From Nemertoderma westbladi (lineage: Eukaryota; Xenacoelomorpha; Nemertodermatida; Nemertodermatidae): a stretch of DNA of 31,916 nucleotides. Positions 29,065 through 31,916 of this stretch are shown in pieces. How positions within the stretch are numbered: position 1 is the first letter of the stretch; the number at the start of each line of letters is the position of its first letter. The DNA is taken from assembly GCA_032718475.1 (NCBI GenBank), contig JAUCBJ010007864.1, forward strand, positions 1 through 31,916, in the 5' to 3' direction. The translations under genes and the position numbers were made by a program. The notes below the pieces were generated by a model, which saw only the letters and a program-made list of their open reading frames with translations, was not told where the DNA came from and did no database searches.

Positions 29065-31412
29065 ACCGCGTATGCGTTGTACGTATGTATGCGTTGTACT
29101 TACGTATGCGTTGTACGTAGTTGTATGCGTTGTATGTATGTATGCGTTGTACGTAGTTGTATGCATTGTATGTATGTATGCGTTGTACGTAGTTGTATGC
29201 GTTGTATGTATGTATGCGTTGTACGTATGTATGCTTTCTACGTATGTATGCGTTGTACGTAGTTGTATGCGTTGTATGTATGCGTTGTACGTATGTATGC
29301 GTTGTACGTAGTTGTATGCGTTGTACGTATGTATGCGTTGTACGTATGTATGCGTTGTATGTGCGTAGTTCTATGCGTTGTACGTATGCATGCGTTGTAT
29401 GTATGCGTTGTACGTAGTTCTATGCTTTGTATGTATGCGTTGTACGTAGTTGTATGCATTGTATGTATGCTTTGTACTTATGTATGCGTTGTACGTAGTT
29501 CTATGCGTTGTATGTAGTTCTATGCGTTGTATGTATGCGTTGTACGTAGTTCTATGCGTTGTATGTATGCGTCGTACGTATGTATGCGTTGTACGTATGT
29601 ATCCGTTGTACGTAGTTGTATGCGTTGTATGTATGATTGTATGCGTTGTACGTATGTATGCATTGTACGTATGTATGCGTTGTACGTAGTTGTATGCGTT
29701 GTATGTATGCGTTGTATGTATGCGTTGTACGTGTGTATGCGTTGTACGTAGTTGTATGCTTTGTATGTATGTATGCATTGTATGTATGCTTTGTACGTAT
29801 GTATGCGTTGTATGTATGTATGCGTTGTACGTATGTATGCGTTGTATGTACGTAGTTCTATGCGTTGTACTTATGTATGCGTTGTACGTATGTATGCGTT
29901 GTATGTATGCGTTGTACGTATGTATGCTTTGTACGTATGTCTGCGTTGTACGTAGTTCTTGCGTTGTATGTATGCGTTGTACGTATGTATGCGTTGTACG
30001 TAGTTGTATGCGTTGTACGTATGTATGCGTTGTATGTATGTATGCGTTGTATGTATGTATGCGTTGTATGTATGTATGCGTTGTATGTATGTATGCGTTG
30101 TACGTATTTATGCGTTGTATGTATGTATGCGTTGTACGTATGTATGCGTTGTATGTATGTATGCGTTGTATGTATGTATGCGTTGTATGTATGTATGCGT
30201 TGTACGTAGTTGTATGCGTTGTACGTATGTATGCGTTGTATGTATGCGTTGTACGTAGTTCTTGCGTTGTATGTATGCGTTGTACGTATGTATGCGTTGT
30301 ACGTAGTTCTTGCGTTGTATGTATGCGTTGTACGTATGTATGCGTTGTACGTAGTTCTTGCGTTGTATGTATGCGTTGTATGTATGTATGCGTTGTATGT
30401 ATGTATGCGTTGTATGTATGTATGCGTTGTACGTAGTTGTATGCGTTGTATGTATGTATGCGTTGTACGTATGATTGCGTTGTACGTATGTATGCTTTGT
30501 ACGTATGTATGCGTTGTACGTATGTATGCGTTGTATCTATGCGTTGTACGTATGTATGCTTTGTACGTATGTATGCGCTGTACGTATGTATGCGCTGTAC
30601 GTATGTATGCGTTGTACATATGTATGCGTTGTACGTATGTATGCGTTGTACGTAGTTCTTGCGTTGTATGTATGCGTTGTACGTAGTTCTTGCGTTGTAT
30701 GTATGCGTTGTACGTAGTTCTATGCGTTGTATGTATGCTTTGTACGTATGTATGCGTTGTACGTAGTTGTATGCGTTGTATGTATGTATGCGTTGTACGT
30801 AGTTGTATGCGTTGTACGTATGTATGCGTTGTACGTATGTATGCGTTGTACGTATGTATGCGTTGTACGTATGTATGCGTTGTATGTATGTATGCGTTGT
30901 ATGTATGTATGCGTTGTACGTAGTTGTATGCGTTGTACGTATGTATGCTTTGTACGTATGTATGGGTTGTACGTATGTATGCTTTGTACGTATGTATGCG
31001 TTGTACGTAGTTCTTGCGTTGTATGTATGCGTTGTACGTATGTATGCGTTGTACGATGTACGTTGTTCCTGCGTTGTATGTATGCGTTGTACGTATGTAT
31101 GCATGCGTTGTACGTAGTTGTATGCGTTGTATGTATGTATGCGTTGTATGTATGTATGCGTTGTACGTAGTTGTATGCGTTGTATGTATGTATGCGTTGT
31201 ACGTAGTTGTATGCGTTGTATGTATGTATGCGTTGTACGTAGTTGTATGCGTTGTATGTATGTATGCTTTGTACGTAGTTGTATGCGTTGTACGTAGTTG
31301 TATGCTTTGTACGTAGTTGTATGCGATGCGTTGTATGTATGTATGCGTTGTACGTAGTTATATGCTTTGTAAGTAGCTCTATGCGATGCGTTGTATGTAT
31401 GTATGCGTTGTA
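29065..31412. repeat. 13-19 bp minisatellite (TATGCGTTGTAC family)
   Basis: An array of about 2.35 kb of mixed units: CGTTGTACGTATGTATG (17 bp), CGTTGTATGTATG (13), CGTTGTACGTAGTTGTATG (19) and CGTTGTACGTAGTTCTTG (18). A compound block combining the 18-, 13- and 17-bp units repeats three times at about 30250-30370. Mixed unit lengths give many overlapping short frames on + and a long one on -. They encode only Tyr/Cys/Val or Thr/His/Asn repeats and are not genes. Confidence 0.96.
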
Positions 31413-31916
31413 AGAGATATATAAATTATACAGTGAAAACCTTTTTTAAAGAGTCTTTTATAATTGACAAACATATTTTTATATGATCTAGATCTTAAAT
31501 GAATTCTGAATAATAATTCTGATGTCGCATTTGCTAACTTTTTACACCCATATTTTTTCTTATTATTCTTGAATTGATTAATATATATATTTGGAACTGC
31601 TATGGTTGTGTACCAGAGGGATCCCAGTTTTCCAATGTAACATCATTATCGCAAGTGAAGTGAGTGAGACTTGTTTAATAGACGATTATATCTTTATATT
31701 ACATATTAATAGAAATATTAGGTTGAAATAGAAATTCATTTGTCACATGACACCACCGCTACCACCAATAATTAATTGTTCACAATAATGACAATGATGA
31801 TATACACTCAAACACTCATAAACCTTTTAATTATTTTATGTAACATCCGAAAATAAATGTTCCTATCCTAATTACTGGATTTATCCTAACTGGAATGGAG
31901 ATTTCCGATTGTTGTA
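31413..31916. other. AT-rich end of window, nothing recognised
   Basis: No open frame, repeat or RNA gene could be supported here. The missing NAA40 exon was not seen in this stretch either. Confidence 0.6.

Noticed and set aside
29065-31412. Cysteine/tyrosine-rich small proteins from many overlapping frames
   Set aside because: All come from the 13-19-bp satellite and encode only its simple repeat.

Overview
The window looks like nuclear DNA of an animal, probably a marine invertebrate. The evidence is four host genes with clear metazoan relatives (NAA40, MRPS23, RPS16 and Moonraker/KIAA0753), GT-AG introns in NAA40, non-LTR retrotransposon relics, a short hAT-like DNA transposon and many minisatellites. 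Frequent AGGCCT and CCGGTACC words remind me of echinoderm or hemichordate DNA, but that is an impression and not a proof of taxon. All four host genes lie on the + strand; the LINE relics lie on the - strand.

Layout. (1) 785-7831: five exons of NAA40, the acetyltransferase that modifies histone H4/H2A N-termini. I assembled them by eye from protein similarity and matching splice phases. Exon 2 ends in an 18-copy 63-bp repeat that copies the 5' splice site along with the coding sequence. Exon 4 carries an acidic insert of about 135 residues inside the GNAT fold. Intron 4 is filled with 2.6 kb of a 21-bp minisatellite. The last, C-terminal exon was not found. (2) 7940-8640: a LINE 3' fragment in which a 57-bp piece of coding sequence has become a tandem array. 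(3) 9515-16085: a 42/45-bp satellite, interrupted at 9750-11793 by a 5'-truncated LINE flanked by an 11-bp target duplication. (4) 17915-18472: MRPS23 in one exon. (5) 18833-19690: a non-autonomous hAT-like element with terminal inverted repeats and an 8-bp target duplication. (6) 22491-22943: RPS16 in one exon. (7) 25362-25690: another LINE relic. (8) 26713-28731: a single-exon Moonraker gene with an RFX-type X-box about 440 bp upstream. (9) 29065-31412: a 13-19-bp minisatellite.

Function. The host genes serve different processes: histone N-terminal acetylation, mitochondrial and cytosolic translation, and centriolar satellites/cilia. Nothing suggests that they act together. The two most unusual features are the way tandem repeats have expanded through functional parts of NAA40 (coding sequence, splice donor and introns) and the run of three single-exon genes whose human counterparts have several exons. 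Most of the very long open frames in the window are by-products of repeat units whose length is a multiple of three, and they are not annotated as genes.
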